A DNA stretch of 22,709 nucleotides from an uncultured Collinsella sp. (GCA_902489965.1 CABUCA010000034.1:1-22709), one strand, 5' to 3'; shown: positions 8,292 through 15,099, counted from the stretch's first letter. Notes: generated from the letters alone by a model not told the origin. Translations and numbers: made by a program.

Positions 8292-8822
8292 CTACTTGAG
8301 AAGGAAGTCGGGGAGGGGAATGGTTCGGGCCTCGCGATGCTCGGGATCGGCGATGTGGTCGGCGGGATAGCCACAGACGAGCATATGATAGGGATAGACG
8401 CCCTTGGGCAGGTTGAACTGCTCTTGTGCCACCTCGGGCTTAAAATGGCATACCCAGCACGTTCCCAGGCCCTGCTCGGTGGCCTCCATCATCATCTGAT
8501 CGCAGACGATCGAAGTATCGATGGCACTCGAGTTCATCTGATCATACGGGCGCACCCAAGCATCATCGGTAACGCTGCAAATAAGAAAGATAAGCGGAGC
8601 TCCAAAGATAGATCCATCACGAGCAAAGCGCGGCTGACAAGCAGCAGCCTTCTCCAACAACTCCGGAGTATCAAGCACCATCACGCGGGTCGGATGATTA
8701 TTACAAGCAGAAGGAGCAATACGCCCAGCCTCAACAATGGCATCCACCACAGCCTGCTCAACAGAACGATCCTGAAATTCACGACAAGAATACCGACCCC
8801 GAGCCAGATCCAAATAAGACAT
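8292..8822 (-). CDS. Nitroreductase family protein (FMN-dependent)
   Basis: The 176-residue product matches the small nitroreductase family, FMN-binding homodimers that reduce nitro compounds, quinones or other acceptors with NAD(P)H. The N-terminal RGRYSCREFQDRSV matches the R-S-R-F phosphate-binding pattern, and IAPSACNNHPTRVMVL is the typical second FMN loop. The EATEQGLGTCWVCHF segment and the Cys-Gly-Tyr-Pro near the end (LVCGYPAD) are also family-like. The physiological substrate cannot be told. GGAGGG lies six bases before the ATG at 8822, which beats an upstream start at 8888. The first 70 codons favour T- and G-ending codons more than the rest of the gene or its neighbours. Confidence 0.88.
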   Translation of the reverse strand: MSYLDLARGRYSCREFQDRSVEQAVVDAIVEAGRIAPSACNNHPTRVMVLDTPELLEKAAACQPRFARDGSIFGAPLIFLICSVTDDAWVRPYDQMNSSAIDTSIVCDQMMMEATEQGLGTCWVCHFKPEVAQEQFNLPKGVYPYHMLVCGYPADHIADPEHREARTIPLPDFLLK

Positions 8823-8855
8823 ACAAGCCCTCCAACAATTAAAAATCAAACAAAC

Positions 8856-8981
8856 CCAAAGTAACCCAAACAGTACCCAAAGCAGCAATCAGCCAATCGC
8901 TCATCAAGGGCCAAAGTGTCCGAACGGATACCAAAGGTCCCTTCAGCCAAACCCCCATTGCGCTAAACCTATCAGCCAAAG
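8856..8981 (-). repeat. Cluster of TTTGG / TTGGCTGA repeats upstream of the nitroreductase
   Basis: Seven CCAAA copies (TTTGG on the coding strand) begin at 8856, 8866, 8877, 8911, 8931, 8947 and 8976; five of them are CCAAAG. Three TCAGCCAA copies (TTGGCTGA on the coding strand) begin at 8889, 8943 and 8972. The first three CCAAA spacings are 10 and 11 bases, about one helical turn. The plus strand is almost free of T here. No open reading frame is convincing. It may be a regulator-binding array or decayed simple sequence. Confidence 0.5.
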
Positions 8982-9005
8982 TTCCCAATGGTGGTGCATA
9001 AGGGA

Positions 9006-9083
9006 GCGGGCCCGGCCACTAATAACCTTTTGAACGACTCTGCTTGCAGCCGGAGTGAAAAAGGTATTAGTGGTCGGGCCCGC
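9006..9083. repeat. Long imperfect palindrome between the DUF47 and nitroreductase genes
   Basis: The 26-base arms at 9006-9031 and 9058-9083 match except for one substitution and one bulged base; they share GCGGGCCCG, CCACTAATA and CCTTTT. The 26-base centre holds its own small stem (ACTC 9037-9040 with GAGT 9053-9056). No U-run follows on either strand, so it is not a classic terminator although it lies 25 bases past the DUF47 stop. I see no target-site duplication or transposase. Confidence 0.75.
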
Positions 9084-9107
9084 GACCGGTGGGATACGTA
9101 CCCCCAA

Positions 9108-9731
9108 TTAACTGTTCTTCATGACAATCGAATCCACGACATCGGCCACATTCTCGCAGCAGTCGGCGCAGTACTCCAGGAATGCATAGACGTCACGCCA
9201 GGCGATGACCTCGAGCGGATCCTTGCCGTTAACGTGCAGGTTGCGCATGGCGTTGATGTAGAGCTCGTCGGCCTCGGACTCGATGGTGTTGATCTGGATG
9301 ACCAGCTCGCGCAGCGTTTTGGACTTGCGGTAGTTGGGAAGCTCGACCATCAGGTCTTTCATGGCGCGGCAGGCGTCAGTCACCTTGTGGGCGATGACGA
9401 TGGCGTCGGGATGGATGCTCTGAATGTTGGTGAAGTAGACGCGCTGCACGACGCCCTCAATACGGTCGAGCACGGTGTCGAGCGCGCAGCTCATCAGATC
9501 CAGATCCTCGCGCTCGAGCGGGGTGATAAAGGCGGTGAGCAGGGCGTCTTCGAGCTCGTGGTGCTTCTTGTCTGCCGCATGCTCAATCGCATGCATCTTA
9601 TTGAGCATGTCGTGAATCTGCGCGGGATCGAAGTTCTCAAAAATCTGGGTAAGCAGCTCGGCGGCCTGGACGGCGAGGTCGGCGCAGGCGACGTAGTTGT
9701 CAAAGTAGAACGAATCGGGTTTCTTAGCCAT
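9108..9731 (-). CDS. DUF47 family PhoU-like protein, Pit partner
   Basis: This 207-residue all-helical protein belongs to the DUF47 (TIGR00153) family of PhoU-like proteins that commonly pair with Pit phosphate transporters and are thought to regulate them. Family-like features are FFYFDNYV-type N-terminus (DSFYFDNYVACADLAVQAAELL), HAIEHAADKKHHELEDALLTAFITPLEREDL, which resembles metal-binding PhoU segments, and the C-terminal DVYAFLEYCADCCENVADVVDSIVMK. It lies 67 bases downstream of pit on the same strand. AAAGGA is placed about nine bases before the ATG at 9731. It is a second PhoU-like protein in the window, separate from phoU of the Pst system. Confidence 0.9.
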   Translation of the reverse strand: MAKKPDSFYFDNYVACADLAVQAAELLTQIFENFDPAQIHDMLNKMHAIEHAADKKHHELEDALLTAFITPLEREDLDLMSCALDTVLDRIEGVVQRVYFTNIQSIHPDAIVIAHKVTDACRAMKDLMVELPNYRKSKTLRELVIQINTIESEADELYINAMRNLHVNGKDPLEVIAWRDVYAFLEYCADCCENVADVVDSIVMKNS

Positions 9732-9798
9732 GGGTGGGTCCTTTCGAGGCGAAGACGGGTGGGCGAAGTGTTGCGGTCCAGATGGACGTTCGGTTTGA

Positions 9799-10848
9799 CT
9801 AGAGGAACATCATGAACAGCTTGGCCATGACAAAGCTGATGAGTCCACAGGCGGGGAAGGTGAAGAACCAGGTGAACATCATGTCTTTGACGACGCCGAA
9901 GTTGATGGCTGAGAGGCGCTTGACGGCACCGACGCCCATGATGGCGCAGGTCTTGATGTGTGTGGAGGACACGGGGATGCCGGTAAGGGTGGCAAGCAGC
10001 AGGTTCGCGGCGCCCGCGAGGTCGGCGGAGAAGCCCTGATACTTCTCGAGCTTAACCATGCTCTGGCCGACGGACTTGATGATGCGCTCGCCGCCCACGC
10101 TGGTGCCGATACCCATGGTGGCCGAGCACAGCAGCATAATCCAGATGGGGATGCCGGCATCGCCGACGCTGGTCTGGCCGTTTGCGAAGGCCACGCCTAA
10201 AAAGAGCACGCCGATGAACTTCTGTCCATCCTGCGCGCCGTGCATAAAGCTCATGGCCGCAGCGCTCGCGATCTGAGCGTATTTAAAGAAGACATTGGCA
10301 CGTCGCCTGTTGGCGGCGGCGAAAAGAATCGAGACGAGTTTGCACAGGACCCAGCCCATGACAAAGCCCAGGCCGATGGAGAGCGCCAGGCCGTAGATGA
10401 CCTTCATCCACTCGTGGACGTTGACGCTGCTCGCGCCGCCGAGGGCGATAGCGGCACCGGTCAGGCCGGCGATAAGGCTGTGGCTTTGCGAAGTGGGGAT
10501 GCCAAAACGCGATGCTGTGGCGCCGTAGACGACGATGGAGAACAGCGCTGCGCAGAGGCAGGCGAGCGCCATGGTGCTGTTTCCGCCAAAGTCGACGATA
10601 TGTGAGATGGTGTTGGCGACGCTCGCATTAAAGTGCGTCATGATGAGCACGCCGAGGAAGTTGAATGCGGCGCTCATGAGAATGGCGGCGCGGGCGGGCA
10701 TGCAACGCGTAGTGACGCAGGTCGCGATGGCGTTGGGCGCGTCGGTCCATCCGTTGACGAAGATAGCGCCGAGCGCGAGGATCACGGTGACGGCAAGGAC
10801 TGGGTTCGACACAATTTGGCCGAGGAAGGTTGAGAACGTTACGTCCAT
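9799..10848 (-). CDS. pit: Inorganic phosphate transporter, Pit family
   Basis: The 349-residue membrane protein is a low-affinity, ion-coupled phosphate symporter of the PiT family. The two inverted signature repeats are present: NGWTDAPNAIATCVTTR near residue 32 (family GxNDxxNAxGT) and SFMHGAQDGQKFIGV near residue 200 (family FxHGxNDxQ), each with the key aspartate. About ten hydrophobic segments are visible. The closing part GIPVSSTHIKTCAIMGVGAVKR is also typical. It is shorter than E. coli PitA (about 500 residues) but normal for the short form paired with DUF47. The ATG at 10848 has only a weak purine stretch (GAGAAAG) upstream. No in-frame start exists further upstream before a stop codon. 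Confidence 0.93.
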   Translation of the reverse strand: MDVTFSTFLGQIVSNPVLAVTVILALGAIFVNGWTDAPNAIATCVTTRCMPARAAILMSAAFNFLGVLIMTHFNASVANTISHIVDFGGNSTMALACLCAALFSIVVYGATASRFGIPTSQSHSLIAGLTGAAIALGGASSVNVHEWMKVIYGLALSIGLGFVMGWVLCKLVSILFAAANRRRANVFFKYAQIASAAAMSFMHGAQDGQKFIGVLFLGVAFANGQTSVGDAGIPIWIMLLCSATMGIGTSVGGERIIKSVGQSMVKLEKYQGFSADLAGAANLLLATLTGIPVSSTHIKTCAIMGVGAVKRLSAINFGVVKDMMFTWFFTFPACGLISFVMAKLFMMFL

Positions 10849-10895
10849 ATATGGGCTTTCTCGAAGTTTGCAGGCACGTTACAAAAACATGATAA

Positions 10896-10923
10896 ATCGT
10901 ATCACCTCCTGTGGGTTTCTTAA
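10896..10923 (-). promoter_or_regulatory. Candidate pit promoter, extended -10
   Basis: On the minus strand TTAAGA (10918-10923) is followed after 16 bases by TACGAT (10896-10901), preceded by TGA, giving an extended -10 TGATACGAT. The same nonamer lies upstream of the M18 aminopeptidase. A small inverted repeat TGATA/TATCA (10890-10904) overlaps the -10. The predicted start lies about 40 bases before the pit ATG. Confidence 0.5.
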
Positions 10924-10979
10924 CGGAGTTCTGACGTGAGAAGTGGATTTTTTGGCACTAAAACTGAATATTAGTCCTG

Positions 10980-11008
10980 TTGACCGCGGGTATTCTTTTT
11001 GCTAACAC
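10980..11008 (+). promoter_or_regulatory. Candidate promoter for the 11099 gene
   Basis: TTGACC (10980-10985) and TAACAC (11003-11008) are separated by 17 bases. The -35 is strong and the -10 is poor. It is divergent from the pit promoter within a 250-base gap (10849-11098) that holds no other gene I can support. Confidence 0.35.
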
Positions 11009-11098
11009 GCCATGCGGACACGTGCGATTGCTACGACACTCCAAAACCACAGTCTGTTCGCTTTACAACATGCAAACATGCGTTCGATAATAGGAGAC

Positions 11099-11437
11099 AT
11101 GGAATATCGACAGACAGATGGCAAAACTCGGCGCGTGCACAAGCAGTATGTGGACGTCGTGGCTCGCATCCTCGCGGGCGGACAGGTCGTGCCGGTCACC
11201 GTCTGCTGGGTCGACGGTCGTTGCTTTACGATTGACGAGATTGTCTCGACCACTGGGTTTGGCCTGACGGTTCACGGCATTCGTACGGCAACCTATAAGG
11301 TGCGTTTTGGCGGGCATGCGACCGAGTTGTATCTGGAGGACCAGACGCGTGAACGACCAAATGGCTCGCAGGCCCACGTGATGCGTTGGTGGGTCTGGGC
11401 GTTTGATCGTACGCTCGAGGGCGAGCGCCGTAGGTAA
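11099..11437 (+). CDS. Small uncharacterised protein (112 aa)
   Basis: I do not recognise a named family with confidence. The protein is soluble, basic and rich in beta-forming residues: VPVTVCWVDGRCFTIDEI, YKVRFGGHATELYLED and RWWVWAFDR suggest a small barrel or sheet. The alternation of W-x-G-x-x, an I-rich strand, Y-x-V and a final aromatic strand recalls DUF6504-type proteins, but that is only a resemblance. Start choice is uncertain: AGGAG at 11092-11096 is only two bases before ATG 11099; in-frame ATG 11078 and GTG/ATG further up lack a ribosome site. It lies alone between divergent pit and the downstream membrane protein gene. Confidence 0.6.
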   Translation: MEYRQTDGKTRRVHKQYVDVVARILAGGQVVPVTVCWVDGRCFTIDEIVSTTGFGLTVHGIRTATYKVRFGGHATELYLEDQTRERPNGSQAHVMRWWVWAFDRTLEGERRR

Positions 11438-11483
11438 GGATGCACGGCGTTCGGGTACAATGACAGGAATCTTGTCAGCTACT

Positions 11484-11507
11484 GCGCCGTTATTTGTGGC
11501 GCTTTTT
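11484..11507 (+). terminator. Short hairpin plus U-run just before the BI-1 ribosome site
   Basis: GCGCC (11484-11488) pairs with GGCGC (11498-11502), followed by TTTTT (11503-11507). A second inverted repeat, TGACA (11461-11465) with TGTCA (11473-11477), precedes it. It may terminate transcripts from the upstream small gene or, since the AAAGGA ribosome site of the next gene begins a few bases later, act as an attenuator. A possible -10 box TACAAT is at 11456-11461. Confidence 0.5.
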
Positions 11508-11521
11508 GAAAGGACGAACCT

Positions 11522-12217
11522 ATGAACGATATCCAGGGCTATCAGAACGGCCCCGTCGAGAGCGGCGCAAGCCGCGCCAAGGAGATGTCGCCGCGCGCGT
11601 ACAACCTTGTCATGTCTGCCCTGATCTTTTTGGGCTTTTGCGCCATGGGCGCCGGTGCTTACTTTACGAGCACCATGTCGTTTGCGCGCATGATGATGAG
11701 CGGCGCCGCTTTGCCGCTGGTCTTTGGCTCATTTATTTTGACCATCGTCGGCATGGTTATGATGTCGGCTGCTGCCAGCAAACAGTCCGTGGGCCTGTCA
11801 CTCGTGGGCTACGTGGTCTTTGCGAGCACCTTTGGCCTGACGGCGTCGTTTGGTCTTGCCAACTACGACCTGCCCACCATCAACACTGCCTTTATCGCCA
11901 CGGCCGCCATCACCTTTGTCTTTGGCGCCTTGGGCGTGACGTTCCCCAAGTTTTTCCAGCGCGTATATGGCATCGGTTTTGGCATTCTGCTCGCCACTAT
12001 TCTGGTTGAGATCGTGCTGATGTTCATGGGCGTCTCGCAGACCATCACCGACCTGATCGTGATCGTGGTGTTCGCCGGCTTTATTGGCTACGACACCTAT
12101 GTTGCCACGACAATGCCGCCTACACTGCCCAACGCCGTGCTCATGGCGTCCAATCTGTTCGTGGACATTATCAACGTGTTCCTGCGCATCCTGAACATCC
12201 TTGGCCGTCGCGACTAG
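11522..12217 (+). CDS. Bax inhibitor-1 / YccA family membrane protein
   Basis: The 231-residue protein has a 25-residue polar N-terminus and seven hydrophobic segments, the plan of the TMBIM/BI-1/YccA family. Bacterial members are calcium-leak channels (YetJ) or modulators of FtsH proteolysis (YccA); which role applies here cannot be told. The conserved C-terminal signature is present: GYDTYVATTMPP with the key aspartate, then a final helix ending LFVDIINVFLRILNILGRRD, close to the family's LYLDIINLFL.LL.ILG. AAAGGA at 11510-11515 precedes ATG 11522. A UUCG-loop terminator follows. Confidence 0.88.
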   Translation: MNDIQGYQNGPVESGASRAKEMSPRAYNLVMSALIFLGFCAMGAGAYFTSTMSFARMMMSGAALPLVFGSFILTIVGMVMMSAAASKQSVGLSLVGYVVFASTFGLTASFGLANYDLPTINTAFIATAAITFVFGALGVTFPKFFQRVYGIGFGILLATILVEIVLMFMGVSQTITDLIVIVVFAGFIGYDTYVATTMPPTLPNAVLMASNLFVDIINVFLRILNILGRRD

Positions 12218-12262
12218 TGGCGAATTGCGACGGTGCTTGCCGTGCGTGTAAATCGATGCGAA

Positions 12263-12289
12263 AGGCGGTCCTTCGGGGCCGTCTTTTTT
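12263..12289 (+). terminator. UUCG-tetraloop terminator after the BI-1 gene
   Basis: AGGCGGTCC (12263-12271) pairs with GGGCCGTCT (12276-12284) through two wobble pairs around a TTCG loop, and T residues run to 12289. It is a strong intrinsic terminator. A possible -10 box (TATCAT, 12303-12308) for the next gene follows at once. Confidence 0.88.
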
Positions 12290-12354
12290 GTACGCGGCGG
12301 GGTATCATGGATGGGAAAAGCCGATAGCGGCAGCGACAGGAAAGGTGACCACTT

Positions 12355-13470
12355 ATGGCAGACGTCGACAACAGGAACCGTAACCGCAGGCCTAATCGCG
12401 CGGGTCAGCCCAATCCCAAGCGCGAGGCCCGTGCCAAGGCCGCTGAGCGTCACGTGGCAACTGTGTCCAAAGCGTGCGCCAAGGATATCGAGCGTTCGCT
12501 TGCCGGTGTTCGCGAGTTTGACGGTATGCCTGCTGGCTTTGTCGCGGCGATGAAGGCCAAGGTTCAGACTGCTGTGGCCGCCGAAGAACAGGTTGCCGAG
12601 GACGCCGAGGGCGCGGAGGCTGCCGAGGTCGAGGCAGCGCTCGAGCCCGTCGAGGAGCCTGCCGAGGAAATCGCCGAAGCTGAGTCCGCGCCTGCTGAGG
12701 AGCCCGCTCCGGTTCTGCCCGAGGTCACCGTGCTCGATGCCTCCGCCACGCAGGCTATCCTGGACAACGGTCGTGGCTATGCGCAGTTCTGCGACATGGC
12801 CGTGCTCGCCTTTGCCTCGTTCACCAATCCGGGCGGTGGCTATATTCAGGGTTATCTGGGCCAGGAGGCCACGCTGTGCGCCGATTCGTATCTGTACAAC
12901 GTTCTCGATAAGCAGCGCAAATGGTACGGCGAGAACCGTCGCCGCAACATCAACTGCGAGCTTTACCGAAACCGTGCGCTGGTGGTGCCTGCGGTGCGTT
13001 TCGACCGCAACCACGTGCATGCATACGCCGACGTGATCGTGGCCGCCGCGCCCAACGTTAAGCGCGCCCGCCAGGAGTATCGCGTGAGCGACGATGCCCT
13101 GCTGGATGCCCTGCGCGACCGCATTCGCTTTGTGCTTGCCATCTGCGACGAGCTAGGTCGCGAGAAGCTCGTGCTGGGCGCTTGGGGCTGCGACAACAAC
13201 GGCTTTGACGCAGAGGCCGTGGCCGAGCTCTTCCGCAAGGAGCTCGCGTCGGGCGACTTTAAGGTCAAGCAAGTCTTCTTTGCCGTGCCTTCTACGCGCT
13301 GGGATGAGGATTTTGCCAAGTTCGAGCACGTGCTGGCAAACTTCCCCGAGCGCAACGAGGAGTCCTATGCCCAGGTTGCCGCTCGCGCTGCGGCAGCTCG
13401 CGCCGCCGAGCAGGCCCAGGCTGCTACCGAGGATGATGAGGACGAGGACGATTGGCGCAAGTACCTGTAA
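12355..13470 (+). CDS. Microbial PARG-like protein (TIGR02452 / DUF2263 type) with altered catalytic motif
   Basis: The central and C-terminal part matches bacterial-type poly(ADP-ribose) glycohydrolase (TIGR02452): VLAFASFTNPGGGY (151-163), LCADSYLYNVL, VVPAVRFDRN, ADVIVAAAPN and LVLGAWGCDNNGFD before VAELFRKEL. These enzymes remove ADP-ribose and carry GGG-X6-8-QEE, whose second Glu is catalytic. Here Gly160-162 is followed after seven residues by Gln170-Glu171-Ala172, so the catalytic Glu is missing. The usual GAWGCGVFGN phosphate loop is also changed (CDNNGFD). It may bind ADP-ribose without hydrolysis or use another residue. The first 125 residues are atypical: a basic Arg/Asn-rich start, then a Glu/Ala/Pro-rich disordered stretch. 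The C-terminus is Ala-rich and acidic. GGAAAGGTGA precedes ATG 12355. Confidence 0.8.
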   Translation: MADVDNRNRNRRPNRAGQPNPKREARAKAAERHVATVSKACAKDIERSLAGVREFDGMPAGFVAAMKAKVQTAVAAEEQVAEDAEGAEAAEVEAALEPVEEPAEEIAEAESAPAEEPAPVLPEVTVLDASATQAILDNGRGYAQFCDMAVLAFASFTNPGGGYIQGYLGQEATLCADSYLYNVLDKQRKWYGENRRRNINCELYRNRALVVPAVRFDRNHVHAYADVIVAAAPNVKRARQEYRVSDDALLDALRDRIRFVLAICDELGREKLVLGAWGCDNNGFDAEAVAELFRKELASGDFKVKQVFFAVPSTRWDEDFAKFEHVLANFPERNEESYAQVAARAAAARAAEQAQAATEDDEDEDDWRKYL

Positions 13471-13495
13471 TCGGTACGTGCTGACAGATAGGTCG

Positions 13496-13529
13496 AGCCG
13501 GCGGGAGAGGCTGCTTCCGTCGGCTTTTT
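13496..13529 (+). terminator. Terminator after the PARG-like gene
   Basis: AGCCGGCGG (13496-13504) pairs with CCGTCGGCT (13517-13525) with one wobble, and TTTTT runs from 13525 to 13529. The SGNH hydrolase gene begins 20 bases downstream, so it needs its own promoter or readthrough. Confidence 0.85.
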
Positions 13530-13548
13530 ACTGAGCGAGGGGCTTACG

Positions 13549-14208
13549 ATGAAAAACGTTCTATGCTTTGGCGACAGCAACACCTATGGTTACGATCCGG
13601 CGGGCATGCGCGACGGCACCGCGGTGCGCTATGCGCGGGATGTGCGCTGGTGCGGCGTGGCCCAACGTGACTTAGGCGAGGGCTGGCATGTAATTGAAGA
13701 AGGCCTCAACGGCCGCACGACGGTACGCGACGACATGTGCCATTTGGACACCAATCTTAACGGCATCCGCGCACTTCCGATGCTGCTCGAGGCCCATAAG
13801 CCGCTTGATGCGATCGTTATTATGCTGGGAACTAACGATTGCAAGACGGTCTTTGGTGTGACGGCCTCCGATATTGCCCGTGGCACTATGGCGCTGATTC
13901 GCGCGGTTCGTGCATTTCCCTGGACCAATGCCGCACCCTGCCCACGTATTCTGCTGATGGCACCTATCAAGATCAAGCCGCAAATCGCCGATGTATATAT
14001 GACCGATTTTGACGAGCGTTCCGTCGAGGCCTCGGAGCATTTTGGTGAGTACTACGCACATGTGGCTGAGCAGTTTGGCTGCGACTTTTTGAATGCCGCC
14101 GACTTTGCCGAGCCGGGCGATATCGACTATCTGCATATGATGCCCGAAAGCCACGAGAGCCTGGGTCACGCCGTGGCAGCCAAGCTCCAAGAGATGCTCG
14201 GTGAGTAG
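13549..14208 (+). CDS. SGNH/GDSL-family hydrolase
   Basis: The 219-residue protein is a cytosolic (no signal peptide) SGNH hydrolase, an esterase or acyl-hydrolase fold. All four blocks are present: FGDSNTYG with nucleophile Ser10, Gly52 in EGLNGRTT, Asn96 in LGTNDCK, and Asp193-x-x-His196 in DYLHMMPESH. The arrangement resembles arylesterase/TesA-like and acetyl-xylan-esterase-like members that start with 'VLCFGDSNTWG'. The substrate cannot be predicted. GAGGGG lies about eight bases before ATG 13549. The gene stands alone between two terminators. Confidence 0.88.
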   Translation: MKNVLCFGDSNTYGYDPAGMRDGTAVRYARDVRWCGVAQRDLGEGWHVIEEGLNGRTTVRDDMCHLDTNLNGIRALPMLLEAHKPLDAIVIMLGTNDCKTVFGVTASDIARGTMALIRAVRAFPWTNAAPCPRILLMAPIKIKPQIADVYMTDFDERSVEASEHFGEYYAHVAEQFGCDFLNAADFAEPGDIDYLHMMPESHESLGHAVAAKLQEMLGE

Positions 14209-14214
14209 TGCGAT

Positions 14215-14259
14215 CCCAAGCCGCCGCAAAGGTGTCTGTCCCCTTTGCGGCGGTTTGGG
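14215..14259. terminator. Shared hairpin between convergent SGNH hydrolase and thiD genes
   Basis: CCCAAGCCGCCGCAAAGG (14215-14232) and its partner at 14242-14259 form an 18-bp stem with one G-T wobble. The stretch 14231-14243 reads GGTGTCTGTCCCC. It lies seven bases after the SGNH stop and ten before the thiD stop, the place of a bidirectional terminator, but neither side has a long U-run. Confidence 0.7.
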
Positions 14260-14268
14260 CTGCGAATC

Positions 14269-15099
14269 TTAATACTGCCACATGTGATTGACGGGGCCGG
14301 AACCTTTGCCCATGTTCAGGCCGGCGGCCAGAGCGCCTGTCAGGTATGCCTTGCCCGCGTTGACGGCGTCGGCAAGATCCATGCCCTGGGCCAGCGCGCA
14401 GGCGATGGCGGACGAGAGCGTGCAGCCGGTGCCGTGCGTGTTGTCGGTCTCGATGCGCTTGTGGCGGAACCACGTGGTGAGTGGATCTCCCAGATGGTTG
14501 CCCTCGTCATCGAGTGGCGCGGGTTCGGCCAGTACATCGTTGGCCTCGTTGACAAGATGCCCACCCTTAACGAGGGATGCGCAGCCAAAGCGGCGGGTGA
14601 GGAGCATGGCGGCATTTTGCTGCGTGCGCTCGGAGTCGACCTCGTAGTCGAGCAGGGCCATGGCCTCGGGAATATTGGGCGTGATAACCGTCGCTAGCGG
14701 GAACAGGCGGCGGGTGAGCGCCTCGGCGGCATCTTCGGCAATCAGCCGTGCGCCCGAGGTGGCTATCATGACGGGGTCGACTACCACGTTTGTCGCGTTC
14801 CAGGCGCTCAGGCGGTCGGCGATAACATCGATAATCTCGACAGAGGAAACCATGCCAATCTTGACGGCGCTCGGGCGGATATCGTCAAAAACGGCGTCAA
14901 TTTGCGCGGCTACGATATCTGGTGAGATATCCTGCACGGCGGTGACGCCCAGTGTGTTTTGCGCTGTGATGGCGGTGATGGCCGTCTCGGCATACAGGCG
15001 GTGCGCCGTGATGGTCTTGATGTCGGCCTGAATGCCGGCGCCACCGCTGGAATCGGATCCTGCGATGGATAGAACGGCAGGTACCTTACTGCGATCCAT
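14269..15099 (-). CDS. thiD: Hydroxymethylpyrimidine/phosphomethylpyrimidine kinase ThiD
   Basis: ThiD phosphorylates HMP and HMP-P to HMP-PP in the pyrimidine branch of thiamine synthesis. The 276-residue protein is a ribokinase-fold enzyme of normal length. It has the N-terminal substrate loop IAGSDSSGGAGIQADIKT (12-29), TAQNTLGV, KIGMVSS, VVDPVM, ITPNIPEAMAL, LVKGGH and the anion-hole HGTGCTLSSAIA (222-233) with Cys226, all standard for ThiD. GGGAG lies about six bases before the ATG at 15099. It lies 182 bases downstream of thiC on the same strand, but a hairpin and a perfect -10 box in the gap suggest separate transcription. Confidence 0.95.
   Translation of the reverse strand: MDRSKVPAVLSIAGSDSSGGAGIQADIKTITAHRLYAETAITAITAQNTLGVTAVQDISPDIVAAQIDAVFDDIRPSAVKIGMVSSVEIIDVIADRLSAWNATNVVVDPVMIATSGARLIAEDAAEALTRRLFPLATVITPNIPEAMALLDYEVDSERTQQNAAMLLTRRFGCASLVKGGHLVNEANDVLAEPAPLDDEGNHLGDPLTTWFRHKRIETDNTHGTGCTLSSAIACALAQGMDLADAVNAGKAYLTGALAAGLNMGKGSGPVNHMWQY

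Noticed and set aside
8855..8886. G-quadruplex on the minus strand (GGG runs in TTTGGG repeats)
   Set aside because: Only three closely spaced GGG runs are present; a fourth suitably close run is missing.
8823..8888. Hydrophobic 22-residue N-terminal extension of the nitroreductase that looks like a membrane helix
   Set aside because: It is the translation of the TTTGG repeats. GGAGGG and the family's usual N-terminus both point to the ATG at 8822.
10879..10890. Three-codon leader ORF (Met-Phe-Leu-stop) after a perfect AGGAGGTGAT on the minus strand upstream of pit
   Set aside because: The AGGAGG to ATG distance is 14 bases, and the same bases form a better extended -10 promoter (TGATACGAT). 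Transcription would start at about the ATG itself.
12868..12870. Frameshift or pseudogene as the reason for QEA in the PARG-like protein
   Set aside because: The frame is intact on both sides with conserved family segments before and after, so a simple codon difference (GCC for a Glu codon) is the direct reading.
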